Assembly: GCA_019310965.1 (NCBI GenBank)
Contig: JAFDDG010000044.1
Coordinates: 1 to 32,845 of the forward strand
Length of the DNA: 32,845 nt
Reading direction: 5' to 3'
DNA from: Deltaproteobacteria bacterium
GTDB taxonomy: Bacteria; Myxococcota_A; UBA9160; SMWR01
The notes beneath the pieces were generated by a model. It saw only the letters and a list, made by a program, of their open reading frames with translations. It was not told the origin of the DNA and did no database searches. A program made the translations under genes and the position numbers. Below are positions 31,119-32,845 of the stretch, piece after piece. The stretch's first letter is position 1; every line of letters begins with the position of its first letter.

Positions 31119-31982
31119 ATGCTCACCGGCCTGGATCACGTGGTCGTCGCCGTCGGCGATCTTCCCGCGGCGGTGCGCTGCACCGAGCTCCTGTTCGGAC
31201 GCCCGGCCTCGTGGCGCGGCGAGCACCCGAGCGAGGGCACCGCCAACGCGCTCTTTCGCCTCGACAACAGCACCCTCGAGCTGTTGGCGGCCCACGGCGA
31301 AGGCCCCCTCGGCGCCGCCGTGCGGGCTCGCCTCGCTGCGCACGGCGAGGGCCTCGTGGCGCTGGCGTTCGGGACCGAGGACGCGGCGGCGTGCGCGGAG
31401 GCATGGCGGGGCGCCGGCCTCGAGCCGCGCGGGCCGCAGGATGGACTCGGGCGTGACGTCGACAGCGGCGCCATCCGGCGCTGGGCACAGGTGGACGCGT
31501 CGCCGGCTGCGACTCGCGGCATCGTCGTCCGTGCGATCGAGAACCGCTCGCCGGCGGATGTGCTGCCGCTGTGCGAGGCGCGCACTTCGCCCGAGGCGTC
31601 GGTCACGGCGCTCGATCACGTGGTGGTGCTGTCAGCGGATGTCGCCGCCACACGCGCCGTCTTCGGCGAAAAGCTGGGCCTGCGACTGGCTCTGGAACGC
31701 AGCTTCGAAGAGCGGGGCGTGCGGCTGCTGTTCTTCCGCGTGGGGGGAACCACGGTGGAAATCGGGGGACGCCTGGACGCCGAGCCGCAACCCGATGCGA
31801 GCGACCGCTTCGGCGGGCTCGCGTGGCGCGTGGCGGATGTGGCCGCTGCGCACGCGCGCCTGGTGGCCGCAGGCTTCGACGTATCGGACGCGCGCGACGG
31901 TGCCAAGTCGGGCACCCGCGTCTTTGCGCCGCGCGGCGAACTTTGCGGCGTGCCTACGCTTTTCATCGGCCCCTCGGCTTGA
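31119..31982 (+). CDS. Two-domain VOC (glyoxalase/bleomycin-resistance/dioxygenase) superfamily protein
   Basis: A 287-residue protein of two VOC modules. The first starts LTGLDHVVVAVGDLPAAVRC, the second VTALDHVVVLSADVAATRAVFGEKLG, and each has the beta-alpha-beta-beta-beta fold with the D-H metal ligand after the first strand. GGTTVEIGGRLDAEPQP carries the glutamate position of the second module. Members include glyoxalase I, extradiol dioxygenases and antibiotic-binding proteins; substrate unknown. The start is the ATG at 31119, with an in-frame GTG at 31092 as alternative; neither has a clear ribosome binding site. It sits between srkA and nadA in the same direction. Confidence 0.8.
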   Translation: MLTGLDHVVVAVGDLPAAVRCTELLFGRPASWRGEHPSEGTANALFRLDNSTLELLAAHGEGPLGAAVRARLAAHGEGLVALAFGTEDAAACAEAWRGAGLEPRGPQDGLGRDVDSGAIRRWAQVDASPAATRGIVVRAIENRSPADVLPLCEARTSPEASVTALDHVVVLSADVAATRAVFGEKLGLRLALERSFEERGVRLLFFRVGGTTVEIGGRLDAEPQPDASDRFGGLAWRVADVAAAHARLVAAGFDVSDARDGAKSGTRVFAPRGELCGVPTLFIGPSA

Positions 31983-32017
31983 CTACCGGGGCCGGGCGAC
32001 GAGTCTTATGCTCTGGC

Positions 32018-32845
32018 ATGGCCGCGGACACCCCCCACGTCGATCCCTCGGTGCTTCCTGAGAATCTCGAGGAAGCCATCCTCGAGCTCAAGCGAGAGCG
32101 CAACGCCGTCCTCCTGGCGCACTACTACCAGGAGTCGGAAGTCCAGGACCTGGCGGACTTCGTCGGCGACTCCCTGGCGTTGGCGCAGGCTGCAACGCAG
32201 GTCGACAGCGACGTCATCGCATTCTGCGGTGTCCACTTCATGGCGGAGACGGCGAAGATCCTGAACCCGGAGCGAGTCGTGGTCGTGCCGGATCTCGCCG
32301 CCGGTTGCTCGCTGGCGGATGGATGCAAGCCGGACGAGTTCAAGAAGTTCATCGGCGATCACCCAGGCGCCAAGGTCGTCACCTACATCAACACCAGCGC
32401 GGAGGTCAAGGCGCTCTCGGACCTCGTCTGCACCTCTTCGAACGCGGTGAAGATGGTGAACCACTACAAGGACGAGCCGATCATCTTTGCGCCGGACCGG
32501 CATCTGGCGCGCTGGGTCGCCAAGGAAGCCGATCGCCCGGATCTCATCGTCTGGCCCGGTGCCTGCATCGTGCACGAGCAGTTCAGCGCGAAACGCCTGG
32601 TGCAGCTCAAGGTGAAGCACCCCGATGCGGAGGTGCTGGCGCACCCCGAGTGCGATCAGGCGGTGCTCGACGAGGCGGACTTCATCGCGTCGACCACGGG
32701 CATCATCAACCGGGCCGTCGAGTCGGAGGCTGCGACGCTGATCATCGCCACCGAGGACGGTGTCTTCCACCAGATCGAGCAGCGCGCGCCCGAGAAGCAC
32801 TTGATCCAGGCGCCGGGCGTGGACGAGAGCTGCGCCTGCAACCGC
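32018..32845 (+). CDS. nadA: Quinolinate synthase (cut by right edge)
   Basis: The first 276 codons of NadA, which condenses iminoaspartate and DHAP to quinolinate in NAD synthesis and carries a 4Fe-4S cluster. Visible family signatures are LLAHYYQESEVQDLADFVGD, the cluster ligand Cys70 (FCGVHFMAETAKILNPE), LAAGCSLADGCKPDEF, SSNAVKMVNHY, APDRHLARWVAKE, the second ligand Cys183 (WPGACIVHEQF), HPECDQAV and the STTGIINRAV motif. The CACN sequence at 272-275 leads into the third ligand, which lies outside the window. The ATG at 32018 has no strong ribosome binding site. It is read to the last base without a stop. Confidence 0.95.
   Translation, partial: MAADTPHVDPSVLPENLEEAILELKRERNAVLLAHYYQESEVQDLADFVGDSLALAQAATQVDSDVIAFCGVHFMAETAKILNPERVVVVPDLAAGCSLADGCKPDEFKKFIGDHPGAKVVTYINTSAEVKALSDLVCTSSNAVKMVNHYKDEPIIFAPDRHLARWVAKEADRPDLIVWPGACIVHEQFSAKRLVQLKVKHPDAEVLAHPECDQAVLDEADFIASTTGIINRAVESEAATLIIATEDGVFHQIEQRAPEKHLIQAPGVDESCACNR

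Noticed and set aside
31979..32012. TTGACT and TATGCT upstream of nadA as a promoter
   Set aside because: The boxes are 22 bases apart, too far for a sigma70 promoter, and the -10 box is weak.

Overview
The window is 32.8 kb of GC-rich bacterial chromosome, densely coded on both strands. It probably comes from an environmental Gram-negative of the former Deltaproteobacteria kind (Myxococcota, Desulfobacterota or Binatota relatives). This is inferred from the gene mix: a PEP-CTERM sorted protein, etfBA, a MeaA/MeaB cobalamin mutase pair, an EHN-type epoxide hydrolase, patatin, WYL regulator, PD-(D/E)XK Fe-S nuclease and quinolinate synthase. No rRNA, tRNA or taxonomic marker is present, so the placement is tentative.

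Bases 1-2050 are the distal end of an integron gene-cassette array. Two clear attC sites (449-584 and 1176-1310) share one stem architecture with the same two unpaired bases, and a third shorter site begins at 1984. The cassettes carry, in order: the start of a methyltransferase-like gene on the minus strand (runs off the left edge), a RelE/ParE-type toxin-antitoxin pair on the plus strand, and a PEP-CTERM secreted protein on the minus strand. The site orientation puts the integrase gene to the left of the window. Bases 2054-2440 hold nothing I can name.

Bases 2441-6400 form an accessory-looking stretch: a frameshifted membrane protein, an SDR oxidoreductase, a truncated amidohydrolase overlapping a sterol desaturase/fatty acid hydroxylase, and a WYL-domain regulator. 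A 12-bp perfect inverted repeat lies in the divergent gap at 3835-4113.

Bases 6400-16100 are mostly housekeeping and metabolism: a secreted split-barrel-like protein; the minus-strand run etfB-etfA-efp-patatin; a secreted cupredoxin-like protein; a 29-bp-arm palindrome; an MBL hydrolase and an alpha/beta hydrolase-fold protein lacking its serine; a plus-strand run of NAD-binding epimerase, acyltransferase and DUF1232 protein; and gloB.

Bases 16100-24000 hold a tightly coupled minus-strand unit (Nudix, Fe-S PD-(D/E)XK nuclease, copper-type P1B ATPase), then a plus-strand unit cysE, CcmH-like, cobalamin adenosyltransferase, followed by a decayed GNAT gene, a methyltransferase and an epoxide hydrolase.

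Bases 24000-32845 hold a SWIM-SNF2 helicase, meaB and meaA (mutase chaperone GTPase and ethylmalonyl-CoA-type mutase, which would use the adenosylcobalamin made by the transferase at 21140), srkA, a two-domain VOC protein and the first 276 codons of nadA, cut by the right edge. Most convergent gene junctions carry a strong GC hairpin without a T-tract, apparently the local style of transcription end.
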